64,000 nucleotides of DNA from Mycoavidus sp. B2-EB (GTDB lineage: Bacteria > Pseudomonadota > Gammaproteobacteria > Burkholderiales > Burkholderiaceae), in contig NZ_AP021872.1 in NCBI RefSeq assembly GCF_014218255.1, positions 1,798,001-1,862,000 of the forward strand, given 5' to 3'. Shown here piece by piece: positions 17,299-26,357 of this stretch. The notes beneath the pieces were generated by a model. That model saw only the letters and a program-made list of their open reading frames with translations. It did no database searches and was not told where the DNA came from. A program made the position numbers and the translations under genes. Numbering within the stretch: the first letter of the stretch is position 1; every line of letters begins with the position of its first letter.

Positions 17299-18272
17299 AT
17301 GCCCCTGACACCGTGCTTGTCGCGGAAGGTTTAACTAAACATTATTCGGTGCGCCAAGGATTCCTTGGGCACAGCTTAGTGAGCGCATTGAATCAAGTGT
17401 CATTTTCTCTCGCGCGCGGCAAAACGCTTGCCGTAGTTGGGGAATCAGGCTGTGGCAAATCAACGCTTGCACGCCAAATTACGATGGTTGAAGAGCCTAC
17501 TTCAGGCACACTTTTGATCAATGGTCATAACGCTGCTACCGCTAACCGCGCTACCCGTGCAATGCTACGCCGCTGCGTACAAATGGTTTTCCAGCATCCA
17601 TTTGCGTCGCTTAACCCAAGAAAAACCGTTTACGCTACTTTAGCCGAACCCCTCATTATTAATACGGATTTCGATCAGGCCACCCGCTTGGCGCGCATCG
17701 AGGAAATGATCGCTACGGTTGGCTTACGGCCTGAGCATATGAGGCGTTACCCACATATGTTTTCTGGCGGCCAGCAACAACGCATTGCGATTGCTCGGGC
17801 GATGATTCTTGAGCCGCAAATTGTAGTGGCCGATGAGCCCGTCTCTGCGCTTGATGTGTCTATTCAAGCGCAAATCCTCAATCTTTTCATGGATTTACAG
17901 GATCGTTTCGGTATTAGCTATGTATTTATCTCGCATGATCTATCTGTAGTCGAACATATCGCGCATGACGTGATGGTCATGTATCTTGGGGGGATTGTTG
18001 AATTTGGCGACAAAAATACGCTTTTTGCCCGCGCCCGTCATCCCTATACGCGCGCCCTTATGTCCGCTACCCCAGCAATCCGCTCTTCTGAAAGACGCAT
18101 TCAAATTCACCTTGAAGGAGAGCTTCCGTCCCCGCTGAATCCTCCGGCCGGCTGCACGTTTCACCAGCGTTGCCCTTATGCGATTGAGCGTTGTCGGCAT
18201 GAAGTGCCCGTCTTACGCGAGGTGGATCATCGGCAGGTTGCTTGTCATCGGGCCGATGAGCTAGAGATTTAA
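17295..18272 (+). CDS. dppF: Peptide ABC transporter ATPase (DppF type)
   Basis: The second ATPase of the importer. It shows Walker [10 protein letters not shown]-loop [12 protein letters not shown], signature FSGGQQQR, Walker [13 protein letters not shown] and [10 protein letters not shown]. The C-terminal family extension is [14 protein letters not shown]. It starts inside the dppD stop, so translation is coupled. It ends 20 bp from the convergent binding-protein gene on the other strand. Confidence 0.94.
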   Translation: MNAPDTVLVAEGLTKHYSVRQGFLGHSLVSALNQVSFSLARGKTLAVVGESGCGKSTLARQITMVEEPTSGTLLINGHNAATANRATRAMLRRCVQMVFQHPFASLNPRKTVYATLAEPLIINTDFDQATRLARIEEMIATVGLRPEHMRRYPHMFSGGQQQRIAIARAMILEPQIVVADEPVSALDVSIQAQILNLFMDLQDRFGISYVFISHDLSVVEHIAHDVMVMYLGGIVEFGDKNTLFARARHPYTRALMSATPAIRSSERRIQIHLEGELPSPLNPPAGCTFHQRCPYAIERCRHEVPVLREVDHRQVACHRADELEI

Positions 18273-18291
18273 TGGATTAAGCGCTAAACAT

Positions 18292-19431
18292 TCAAGCGCC
18301 TGCTTGGCCTAGCCTCCATTCGTTAAACCGTTCGATAATCGAGCTATGCTTATCCATCCAATACAAACCATCATTAAACAGGCCTTTTTTTAAATTGTCT
18401 GGGTACGTTGCGAGTAACGTTAGATACTTGGGATTAATATCGTTTTTTTTCAAAATACTGGGTTCCAACGCGGCCGGTTGAGTGGGTGCAATCCCATAGG
18501 GTATAAGGCGCGCTTGCCTCTCAGGATCCGTCGCAAACCGGATAAATTCTCGGCAAGCGTCAGCGTTAGGTGCTCCCCTTAAAATAGTCCAACTGTCATA
18601 TGCGTAAATGTGTTGATCCCAGGAGAATGTAACGGGTGCCCCCGCCTCCATGGCAGATATGACAGAAGTGGAAAAAGCCGGAATCAGATGCACTTCCCCG
18701 GCTTTTAATAGATGCTCAGCTTGCGGGTTATTCTGCCACCAGATAGAGATATGCGACTTAATTTTATCTAAGCTGCGAAATGCACGGTTAACTCCATCCG
18801 CACAAGAATACACTTCGCTAGGAGCCACGCCATCAGCCATCAGCGCTTCTTCAAGCGTATCGAACGGGATTTGACGTAGGCCGCGCAGGCCAGGAAATTT
18901 TTCCACGTTCCAAAAATCTCCCCACGTTCTCGGTATAGAACGGCCTTTAAAAATATCTGTCCGATAGGCCAATACTGTAGTGTAAACATTCTTCCCAACG
19001 CTATAGTTTGATAAAGCCTGCGGAATCATGTTTTTGACGACATTATCATTCATTAGCCCATGCGGTTCTAAATAGCCTAACTGACTAAGAATGGGGATTG
19101 CTCTGCTGCCTAAACACGCCATACTCCAGTGATACGTTTGCGTATTAACCATCGTTTTAATTTCTGCGATAGGCTCCACATTGGATGGAATGCCAGTTAC
19201 TTTAATACCTGTTTCTTCGGTAAAAGGTTCAAAAAGTATCTTGGTATAAGCGAGGTGGCTTTTCCCGCCCGAAGTGCGAATGACAATGTCTTGATCTTTA
19301 TGAGGAAGGCGTTTCTGAGCCGTTTTTCGAGAAGTCATAATGAACGGAATAGAAACTGCTGTTATCCCTACCGCCGCGACTGCCTTCATCAGGTTACGGC
19401 GGTTATTGTTAGGCTTATTTTGATCTTCCAT
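18292..19431 (-). CDS. ABC-type solute-binding protein, PotD-like, Tat signal (paralogue 1)
   Basis: A periplasmic binding protein of 379 residues. The N-terminus has a twin-Arg signal (NNRRNLMK followed by a hydrophobic stretch), suggesting Tat export. The mature part resembles the spermidine/putrescine-type family: TWGDFWNVEKFPGLRGLR, ALMADGV, HISIWWQNNPQAEHLL, GAPVTFSWDQ, PNADACREFI. It is the last member of a tandem array with the genes at 19564 and 22055. No permease of the matching type lies nearby. The ligand is unknown; polyamines are possible but unproven. It has no LysR gene of its own directly upstream. Confidence 0.88.
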   Translation of the reverse strand: MEDQNKPNNNRRNLMKAVAAVGITAVSIPFIMTSRKTAQKRLPHKDQDIVIRTSGGKSHLAYTKILFEPFTEETGIKVTGIPSNVEPIAEIKTMVNTQTYHWSMACLGSRAIPILSQLGYLEPHGLMNDNVVKNMIPQALSNYSVGKNVYTTVLAYRTDIFKGRSIPRTWGDFWNVEKFPGLRGLRQIPFDTLEEALMADGVAPSEVYSCADGVNRAFRSLDKIKSHISIWWQNNPQAEHLLKAGEVHLIPAFSTSVISAMEAGAPVTFSWDQHIYAYDSWTILRGAPNADACREFIRFATDPERQARLIPYGIAPTQPAALEPSILKKNDINPKYLTLLATYPDNLKKGLFNDGLYWMDKHSSIIERFNEWRLGQAGA

Positions 19432-19563
19432 TTACGTTCCTAATGTTGATGGAACAGGGTAAATTCCCACTTTATGCCTATTGGCTAGCGGATGATTTTT
19501 ACTTCACTAACTTACGTAAAGGTAAAGACAGCGGAAGTCAGCTCGAATCGGTTAAACGTTTAG

Positions 19564-20655
19564 CTAACTTAGCATCCACCGACTATAGCGCTCAATCACC
19601 GAGCTTTGATGGTTCATCCAGTATAAAGCGTTGCTAGGGAGACCTTTTTTGAGGTTGTCTGGATAAGTCGCAAGCAGCTTGGCATGCTTTAGATCAATAT
19701 AGCCTGGCTTTAAAACCTCCGGTTGGGTGGGCCCTATCCCGTACGGTGCAAGCAGTGCCTGCTGCCGTGGATGTGAGGCAAATTTGATGAATTCACGGCA
19801 AGCATCAACGTTAGGTGCGCCTTTTAGAATGGTCCAATTATCGTATCCATAGATATGCTGATCCCACGAAAATGTAACGGGTGCGCCAGCCTTAATCGCA
19901 GCTAGCACGCGGTCCGTAAAAGCCGGGATTAAATCGACTTCGCCAGATTTAAGAAGTTGTTCAGTTTCCGGGGCATTTTGGTACCAGACGGAGATATGAG
20001 ATTTAATTCTGTCCAGACTGCGAAAGGCACGATCGAGTTCACATGGGTAAACTTGACTCGGAGGAACGCCATCTGCCATAAGCGCTTGTTCGATGGTATC
20101 GAAGGGGCTTCTGCGCAGCCCGCGGCGGCCAGGAAAGTTATTGGTATCCCAAAAATCCTGCCATGTTCTTGGCGCTTGGCGCGCTTTAAAAGCATCCGTG
20201 CGATACGCAAGCACGATCGTAAATACGTTCGTCCCTACGCTGTAAGGTGACATGAATTGCGGCATAATGGTTGAGACCACGGGATCATGTTCAAGTCCAT
20301 GTGGCTCTAGATAAGCTGGACCCAAAAACTGGATCGCCCGATGGCTAAGACTTGCCATATTCCATGTGTAAGCTTTGGTTTCGACCATTGCCTTAACTTC
20401 TGCGGTGGGCTCGGCGTTGGATGGAATGCCGATCACTTCAATCCCAAATTTTTGCTTAAAAGGTTTGAATAGGATTTCTGTGTATGCCTGCTGAAGATAG
20501 CCGCCCGAAGTACGGATGACTATTTTTTGCTTAACACTTTCTTTACCCGCTCCCCTAGCAGAGGTAATGACAAAAGGCGAAGCTACCACTGCTGCGCTTA
20601 AAGCAACCATTTTTCTAACCGCTGCTCTACGTTTTTCGTTAGGTGGATGATTCAT
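19564..20655 (-). CDS. ABC-type solute-binding protein, PotD-like, Tat signal (paralogue 2)
   Basis: A 363-residue paralogue of the previous gene, with the same core motifs (TWQDFWDTNNFPGRRGLR, GVPPSQVYPCELDRAF, GAPVTFSWDQHIYGYDNWTILKG). The signal is KRRAAVRKMVALSAAVVA. It begins 9 bp after the stop of the LysR gene at 20665, so the regulator and binding protein are one operon. The two proteins differ mostly in the N-terminus and in the residues between the conserved motifs, which may change the ligand. Confidence 0.88.
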   Translation of the reverse strand: MNHPPNEKRRAAVRKMVALSAAVVASPFVITSARGAGKESVKQKIVIRTSGGYLQQAYTEILFKPFKQKFGIEVIGIPSNAEPTAEVKAMVETKAYTWNMASLSHRAIQFLGPAYLEPHGLEHDPVVSTIMPQFMSPYSVGTNVFTIVLAYRTDAFKARQAPRTWQDFWDTNNFPGRRGLRRSPFDTIEQALMADGVPPSQVYPCELDRAFRSLDRIKSHISVWYQNAPETEQLLKSGEVDLIPAFTDRVLAAIKAGAPVTFSWDQHIYGYDNWTILKGAPNVDACREFIKFASHPRQQALLAPYGIGPTQPEVLKPGYIDLKHAKLLATYPDNLKKGLPSNALYWMNHQSSVIERYSRWMLS

Positions 20656-20664
20656 CTGGAGTCC

Positions 20665-21600
20665 TCAATGTATTAGGCTATCACTAGCCTCTGGCTTAAG
20701 CTGTCTGAACATAGGTAATCTTGAAGAAAGCAATCTAAGCAATTGATTCGCTGCTGACGAAAGTGATTTGCCTCGTCTAACAATGAGGCTCAGCTCGGCT
20801 GAATTAAAAACTGGATGTTCGACTTCCAGCGCCACCAGCTTACCCGTTTTAATTTCCTCATACGCTGAAAATTCCGACATAAATATTCCACCCGAGCCCG
20901 TGCAAGCAAAGATTTTCCGGGCTACGGTTGAATTACTAACGAATACTGGAAGAGGCAGCTCAATTTTCTCGGAAAGAGCGGCTTTCTTTATTGAGGATGA
21001 AACAATATCTGTGGCAGCAGCTAATGAAAATGGATAGCTTATCGCTTCTGAAAAAGTGACCTTGCGCCGATCAGAGAGCGGATGAGTTTTATTGACCAAT
21101 AGCCTTAAAGGTAAAGGCTCGCTTGCGTAGCAACGAATATCCGGAAAATTAGAGCAACAATGAATTACGCCTATATGCACAATATCTTCAGCAACTAAGC
21201 TGACAATTTTATTAGACTCAAAAATTTCTTCGATATGAAGATGCACATTAGGGTATTGAAGGCGGAAATCATCAAATATGCTCATTAATGGAATCACAAA
21301 GGCAGTAGGCATAGCAAGATGAATATTGCCCCGTTGCTCCAGCTCTTGTAAGCGAACCATTAGAGTCTCTTCTAATTTATATTGGCCCCGATAGTATTCC
21401 ATTAATAATTCACCCGCCTCAGTCGGCGCCATCCCTCTAGGACGCCTCTCAAACAGTTTAGCGCCCAACTCCTGTTCTAATAGCTGAATCTGGCGGGTAA
21501 TGACAGAACAGTCCGTATTTAAATGATCTGCTGCTTTGCGGATTTTTCCTTGGGCATAAACCGCATGGAAATAAAGCAGTCGCTTCTGATTGATGACCAT
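20665..21600 (-). CDS. LysR-type transcriptional regulator (copy 1)
   Basis: A 311-residue LysR protein. The N-terminal winged helix-turn-helix has RLLYFHAVYAQGKIRKAADHLNTDCSVITRQIQLLEQELGAKLFERRPRGM, followed by a substrate-binding domain. It starts at ATG 21600 (MVINQKRL), matching its paralogue at 23139. The binding-protein gene follows 9 bp downstream on the same strand, unlike most LysR regulators, which are divergent from their target. It probably controls this array in response to a small molecule. Confidence 0.93.
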   Translation of the reverse strand: MVINQKRLLYFHAVYAQGKIRKAADHLNTDCSVITRQIQLLEQELGAKLFERRPRGMAPTEAGELLMEYYRGQYKLEETLMVRLQELEQRGNIHLAMPTAFVIPLMSIFDDFRLQYPNVHLHIEEIFESNKIVSLVAEDIVHIGVIHCCSNFPDIRCYASEPLPLRLLVNKTHPLSDRRKVTFSEAISYPFSLAAATDIVSSSIKKAALSEKIELPLPVFVSNSTVARKIFACTGSGGIFMSEFSAYEEIKTGKLVALEVEHPVFNSAELSLIVRRGKSLSSAANQLLRLLSSRLPMFRQLKPEASDSLIH

Positions 21601-21801
21601 CGTCCCCGTTCCTAAACTATTCCCGCTGCAGAAAATTATAGAGTAACCTCATACCGGCTAAGATTCGCTTTTTCTGCTTTGATGTTGTTAAATAAGTAGT
21701 AAATAATCTACCTTAAAAAAGAAAAAAGTAGTAGCTGATTAAATATACAGTGAGCAAAAGGTAACACTTCGATGGTACGCCTGTTGCTGGAAAAAACAGC
21801 G

Positions 21802-21909
21802 TTAAAGCTTGTCCGACCTATTCGATGAATATTTTTTCTTGGCCACACTAACTCGCATCAGAATCAGCTGATTGAAGAGCGAGCGCACCTTTGATACAGA
21901 ATGAGTCAT
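21802..21909 (-). CDS. Short ORF upstream of LysR copy 1, related to the one at 24317
   Basis: A 35-codon frame with a good ribosome site (AGAGAGGA) 6 bp before the ATG. Its leader, start region and 3' end align with the short ORF at 24317-24406, including GTATC, CTCG and the end AAAAAATATTC. One indel shifts the frame after codon 3. In the frame of the other copy it would have a stop in the middle, so this copy looks decayed. It lies about 200 bp upstream of the LysR gene. Function unknown. Confidence 0.4.
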   Translation of the reverse strand: MTHSVSKVRSLFNQLILMRVSVAKKKYSSNRSDKL

Positions 21910-21960
21910 GGCTAATCCTCTCTTAAGCAGCGGCATGTGCAAATACCGTTGCTTCTTTTA
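21865..21960 (-). promoter_or_regulatory. Conserved stem-loop leader of the short ORF (copy A)
   Basis: On the minus strand AAGCAACGG and CCGCTGCTT (about 21926-21955) form a near-perfect 9-bp stem just before the ribosome site. The same leader, also starting AAGCAACGG, precedes the short ORF at 24406. Conservation of leader plus start in both cassettes suggests regulation, for example binding of the LysR protein or an RNA switch; this is inference. Confidence 0.35.
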
Positions 21961-22054
21961 TGTACCCTAAACGCTAACGCTTAAAGGCTATGCTTGATGG
22001 GGAGGTTAAATGAATACTCAGATCTAGGAGATAAGAATGTACTAGTTACGGGTA

Positions 22055-23110
22055 TCAAACCAATAGCCAGTGGTTAAATCGTTGGATGATGTCATCTTGT
22101 TTAAGCCAATACGAAGCATCAATAAATAAACCTTTTTTAAGGTTATCTGGATGAGTTGGAAGACGCCTAACATATTTCGAATGAATATAATTTGACTTAA
22201 ACGCATCAGGGTGAGTAGGTCCAATTCCGTATGGCGCGAGTAGCGCTTGCCGCTTTGGGTGACAGGCAAACCGAATAAATTTTCGGCAGGCATCGGCATT
22301 AGGGCTTCCTTTCAAAATTGCCCAATTGTGACATCCGTAAAGGTGCTGTTCCCATGAAATTGCAACCGGCGCACCAGCATCTATGGCAGCCTGCGCCCAA
22401 ATACTAAAAACCGGAATTAAATCAACTTCACGGGTTTTCAGCAAATGTTCGGTCTGTGGTCCGCTCCCTCCCCACCAGACTGAGACATGGGGTTTAATCG
22501 TATCAAGGCTACTAAGCGCTCTATCAAGATTACACGGATAAATTTTCTCTAGCGGAACACCATCCGCCATTAATGCAATTTCAATCGTGTCATAAGGAAG
22601 CTTACGTAGACTGCGACGGCCAGGGAATCTTTCTACATCCCAAAAATCTTTCCATGATTGAGGTGCTTGATGCCTTTTAAAAGCATCTGTCCTATAGGCA
22701 AGTACAGTCGCATATGCATTCGTGCCCACTCCGTATGCGGATCTAAAATGAGGTGGAATCGATGAAACAATAGGATCATCTTCAAGCTCGTGCTTTTCCA
22801 GATAAACCTTGTCTGTTGTCATAAATAGAACCGCCCGATGACTGATCGCCACCATATCCCATAGATAACACTTACTCTCAACCATCGTCCGAATCTGCGC
22901 AGTCGGTTCTGCATCAGACTGGATGCTGATCACTCCAATACCCGTCTCTTGCGTAAAAGGCTTGTATAAAATGTCTTGGTATATTTTTGCATAAATTCCA
23001 CCAGGATCACGTATGATGATCTGTCGCGAAGCCGCCCGGGAAGGCGTCCAGACAAAAGGGGCGGTTGCAGCAACGGCTAGTGCCTTAATGGTTGTGCGGC
23101 GAGTAATCAA
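22055..23110 (-). CDS. ABC-type solute-binding protein, PotD-like (paralogue 3)
   Basis: A 351-residue paralogue of the genes at 18292 and 19564. The signal starts MITRRTTIKALAVAATAPF. The core is SWKDFWDVERFPGRRSLRK, YDTIEIALMADGV, HVSVWWGGSG, GAPVAISWEQHLYG and PNADACRKFIRFACHPKRQALLAPYGIGP. It lies 28 bp after the LysR gene at 23139 on the same strand. Differences around WWGGSGPQ and the shorter N-terminus suggest that the copies have diverged in ligand or partner. Confidence 0.88.
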   Translation of the reverse strand: MITRRTTIKALAVAATAPFVWTPSRAASRQIIIRDPGGIYAKIYQDILYKPFTQETGIGVISIQSDAEPTAQIRTMVESKCYLWDMVAISHRAVLFMTTDKVYLEKHELEDDPIVSSIPPHFRSAYGVGTNAYATVLAYRTDAFKRHQAPQSWKDFWDVERFPGRRSLRKLPYDTIEIALMADGVPLEKIYPCNLDRALSSLDTIKPHVSVWWGGSGPQTEHLLKTREVDLIPVFSIWAQAAIDAGAPVAISWEQHLYGCHNWAILKGSPNADACRKFIRFACHPKRQALLAPYGIGPTHPDAFKSNYIHSKYVRRLPTHPDNLKKGLFIDASYWLKQDDIIQRFNHWLLV

Positions 23111-23138
23111 AAAGGGGCTCCACAGTTATTAAGTCTCA

Positions 23139-24074
23139 TTAATGAGCGCTCAGGCCCTTAGCCGTCTGCGCGCAAACCCGTAGTTTTGCTTCGAGCGTTC
23201 TAAGTAGTTGATTCATTGCCGGAAGAAATGGCTTATTCCTTTTGACAACCAAACAGAGTTGGAACGCTTGAAAACATTGGTGATCTATTTCAAGTGCCAC
23301 CAGCTGACCGGTTTTAATTTCTTGGGCCGCAGCAAGTGCTGACATCAACGTTCCGCCGTTATCAATACTAGAAAATTTTTTCCGAGCAGAGATAGAGTCA
23401 CTGATAAATGCCGGAGTGAGTTGGATGTTCTCCAAGCGTTCGGCTTCCCGAATCATATGCCACAAATTAGATGTAGGGGACGGCAACGCCAGCGGGTAAC
23501 GTGCTGCATCCGAGAAAGTAACCTTTTTCTGGACCGCCAGCGGGTGCTTATGACTTACCACTAAACACATAGGAAGCGACGCACAAACACTGTATTTAAT
23601 ATTTTGGTTATTTAGAGAATAATGGCTCATAATTCCTATATGTGCCTCATCCGCGATGACCTCAGCCACTGCTTGATCGGCTGTACTGGTTTCTGTAATC
23701 GAAATATTTAAACCAGAATGCTCTTTACAGAAATCACTGAGCACACTCTCTACTAGAAGCTCACCATACGCTTTGAGCACAACAATACGAATTGCTCCTC
23801 GCTTCATTCCGCGCAATTCCTGTAAACCTGTCTCAAAAGCTTGCTGGGCATTCTGAGTATAGCGGTAGTAATCAAGCAATAATGCCCCCACCTCCGTTAA
23901 TGTCATACCTCGAGAATGCCGCTCGAATAACTTTTCACCTATCTCTTCTTCTAATAGCGCAATCTGGCGAGTGATGACAGAACAATCAATATCTAAATAA
24001 TCTGCGGCTTTGCGGATTTTTCCATTGGTGTGCACCGCATAGAAATAGCGCAGTCTTTTTTGATTAATGATCAT
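23139..24074 (-). CDS. LysR-type transcriptional regulator (copy 2)
   Basis: A 311-residue paralogue of the LysR protein at 20665. I chose ATG 24074 (MIINQKRLRYFYAVHTNG), which matches the other copy, over the longer TTG start at 24089. The helix-turn-helix contains KIRKAADYLDIDCSVITRQIALLEEEIGEKLFERHSRGM. It is followed by the binding-protein gene after 28 bp. The pair repeats the layout of the 19564/20665 pair, so the cassette was duplicated. Confidence 0.93.
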   Translation of the reverse strand: MIINQKRLRYFYAVHTNGKIRKAADYLDIDCSVITRQIALLEEEIGEKLFERHSRGMTLTEVGALLLDYYRYTQNAQQAFETGLQELRGMKRGAIRIVVLKAYGELLVESVLSDFCKEHSGLNISITETSTADQAVAEVIADEAHIGIMSHYSLNNQNIKYSVCASLPMCLVVSHKHPLAVQKKVTFSDAARYPLALPSPTSNLWHMIREAERLENIQLTPAFISDSISARKKFSSIDNGGTLMSALAAAQEIKTGQLVALEIDHQCFQAFQLCLVVKRNKPFLPAMNQLLRTLEAKLRVCAQTAKGLSAH

Positions 24075-24316
24075 CTTCTTTGCCCCCAAAGCACCCTTAT
24101 TTAGTTTAAAAAATTATAGAGTGAAACCAAAAAAACCAGGATTGCTTATTTATTTCTTAACATTGCCAAATGAGCAACAAACAATCTACTCTAAGCAGCG
24201 GAAACCTACAACCCGTTTTAATGATAGAGTGGTTCACAAACCACACTTTAAGAGTTTACTCACCGAATATAGCCGCCGCCCTTCTATTGAAAAAACAACG
24301 ATAAAACTAGGTGTTC

Positions 24317-24406
24317 CTATTTGACGAATATCTTTTTCCGACCATACTGCGGCGCTGGAGTCATTTTATTGGAGACGAGTACATCTTCGATACAGCATAA
24401 CTCCAT
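24317..24406 (-). CDS. Short ORF (29 codons) upstream of LysR copy 2
   Basis: A frame from ATG 24406 encoding MELCCIEDVL and ending GRKKIFVK, preceded by a strong ribosome site (AGGGAGGG). The frame can be extended to 24511 but the shared leader and ribosome site point to 24406. The same leader and related 3' end recur at 21802-21909. Two adjacent Cys and a basic end make a small signalling or modified peptide conceivable, but no modification enzyme is nearby. It could also be a regulatory upstream ORF. Confidence 0.45.
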   Translation of the reverse strand: MELCCIEDVLVSNKMTPAPQYGRKKIFVK

Positions 24407-24574
24407 GACAATCCCTCCCTTTAAGCAATCGTATTTTTCATGCCGTTGCTTTTTTAGAAGTGCCCTCTCGATAGAATTCTGAAAACACTTAGGGGGTGCT
24501 TTGAATAGCAAGGGTCAAATAAATTTTAGGTTCGTGAGATCTGCAAATAGATGCAACCACTGCTGAGAACAGTA

Positions 24575-24817
24575 TTATGCCCTCGCTTGACCTAGCATCC
24601 ATTCATTAAAACGTAGGATCATGCTATTTTGATTTTTAAGCCAATAAGTAGCATCAACGTGCCGCCCTTTTTCAAGATTCGTGGGATAGCTTGTAAGATG
24701 CATAGCCTGCTTAGGTTTAATATAATTGAAGGCGTCTCGCTGTATTGGGCCAATCGCGTATTCTGCAAGCAATGCCTGTCGCTTTGGGTCTGAAGCAAAT
24801 TTGATAAATTCACGGAA
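24575..24817 (-). pseudogene. C-terminal fragment of a fourth PotD-like binding protein
   Basis: About 80 residues equivalent to the last quarter of the three neighbouring paralogues (REFIKFASDPKRQALLAEYAIGPIQRD, then YPTNLEKG, ATYWL, RFNEWMLGQARA). The homology ends abruptly at about 24817, where the unrelated transporter frame starts on the other strand. The gene therefore lost its first three quarters by deletion or rearrangement. Confidence 0.88.
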
Positions 24818-25324
24818 ATGGGGAGACTCAGACTTTTATTCAGGTGCGCTCACTGGCAAAGGCTAATTAATAAGAGAGTTGGCATTATCCCGTTGCCGGC
24901 ATATTTCCTTATCCTTGCTTGCCTAGGAATTCTGCTAGCCCTAAAAGAAATCTCTGGCGATATTTCAATCATGATCGCGCTGCTTGCCGCATGCGGCTTT
25001 ACCTGTGCCGCAATAGGTGAGCGCATTCCGGTTCTACGACAAATAGGCGGGCCGGTTATCGTAAGCATCCTCCTTCCAGCCTGTCTGGCCCATTACAAAA
25101 TCTTACCTAGTGAATTAATTACGGTAATCAGCGACTTTTGGCACTCGACTAAATTTGTCTATTTATTTAGTGCTTGTGTCATCGTTGGCAGCATCCTTAG
25201 CATGAATCGCCAGGCGCTTATCACTGGCATCGTCAAGATTTTTATTCCCCTTGCCGCAGGCTCTGTCCTAGAAAAATCCCGATTTTGCATAGCGAATCCC
25301 TCCTTCCGAAAATTTTTTATATAA
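24818..25324 (+). pseudogene. Truncated 2-hydroxycarboxylate transporter (CitS/MaeN family)
   Basis: The frame encodes the N-terminal third of a 2HCT-family carrier: RVGIIPLPAYFLIL, EISGDISIMIALLAACGFTCAAIGERIPVLRQIGGPVI, VGSILSMNRQALITGIVKIFIPLAAGSV, with several membrane spans. Family members have about 430-450 residues and use sodium or protons to take up citrate or malate. Homology stops at about 25265 and is replaced by a short unrelated tail. The upstream edge touches the binding-protein fragment. The product cannot be a working carrier. Confidence 0.82.
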
Positions 25325-25454
25325 GATTCTTCCGAAAGCGTATCGAAAATCTATCCAGGAACAAAAAATGCTGCGCTGAACGCGAATGGCATAAACATCG
25401 CAAGCGGCAAATCTATACACACGCAAGAGTTCTTTGCTATACTCTCGGCTTTGT

Positions 25455-25530
<76 letters not shown>

Positions 25531-25596
25531 GTACTTCAGGACTTGGGTGTTAGCAAGTCTTTCTTTTGTCCATAGGTTCCATGACAGGAGACTAAA

Positions 25597-26322
25597 GTGG
25601 CGGCGCAAACAAACCCTCATAGCCGTGCACTCGTACTATTCTCCGGCGGCCAAGATTCGGCGACCTGCCTTGCCTGGGCGCTGCAGCGGTTTCATCATGT
25701 TGAAACCATCGGCTTTGATTACGGCCAACGCCATCGGGTTGAACTTGAATGCCGCAACCTTTTTCGAACGCGTCTCATAGAAACTGAAGCATTCGCGCCT
25801 TGGCGTACCCGCTTACATGGTGATCATCTGGTCGATTTGTCTGTATTTGGGGCTATCAGCGATACGGCCATGACGCGCGATATTCAGATTGAGACACTTG
25901 CTAACGGGTTACCCAATACCTTTGTGCCAGGCCGTAATTTACTGTTCTTGACGGTCGCTGCCGCATTCGCGTATCGACGGAATTTACAGGTACTCGTAGC
26001 AGGAATGTGCGAAACTGATTTTTCCGGTTATCCAGATTGCCGTGACGATACCGTCAAAGCACTGCAAGTCGCCCTCAATCTGGGGATGGATCGCCGTTTT
26101 GTGATCGAAACTCCGTTGATGTGGCTTGATAAAGCGCAAACCTGGCAGCTTGCCTATACGCTTGGCGGCGAGTTATTGGTTGACTTAGTTCGACTTGAAA
26201 CACACACCTGCTATCTGGGCAAGCGTAATACACTACATGACTGGGGCTATGGTTGCGGCGAATGTCCATCTTGCATGTTGCGTAAACAAGGGTATACCGC
26301 CTTCGTAGCGGGCCTAAATTAA
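25597..26322 (+). CDS. queC: 7-cyano-7-deazaguanine synthase QueC
   Basis: Makes preQ0 from 7-carboxy-7-deazaguanine with ATP and ammonia on the way to queuosine. The ATP pyrophosphatase motif is [16 protein letters not shown]; the zinc site is C-xxxxxxxC-G-E-C-P-S-C near the C-terminus (YGCGECPSC). The start is GTG 25597 behind ACAGGAG; the nearby ATG is out of frame and stops at once. It heads the queC-queE-queD set. Confidence 0.95.
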   Translation: MAAQTNPHSRALVLFSGGQDSATCLAWALQRFHHVETIGFDYGQRHRVELECRNLFRTRLIETEAFAPWRTRLHGDHLVDLSVFGAISDTAMTRDIQIETLANGLPNTFVPGRNLLFLTVAAAFAYRRNLQVLVAGMCETDFSGYPDCRDDTVKALQVALNLGMDRRFVIETPLMWLDKAQTWQLAYTLGGELLVDLVRLETHTCYLGKRNTLHDWGYGCGECPSCMLRKQGYTAFVAGLN

Positions 26323-26357
26323 AAACAGGGTAGCCTTAAGCCGGTAAACTCTTGGTT

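Noticed and set aside
24818-25324. Intact small membrane protein
   Set aside because: It matches only the first third of the 2HCT family and ends in an unrelated tail, so it is a truncated gene.
25531-25596. preQ1 riboswitch in front of queC
   Set aside because: The 66-bp spacer after tRNA-Phe has no H-type pseudoknot pattern or A-rich tail near the ribosome site.
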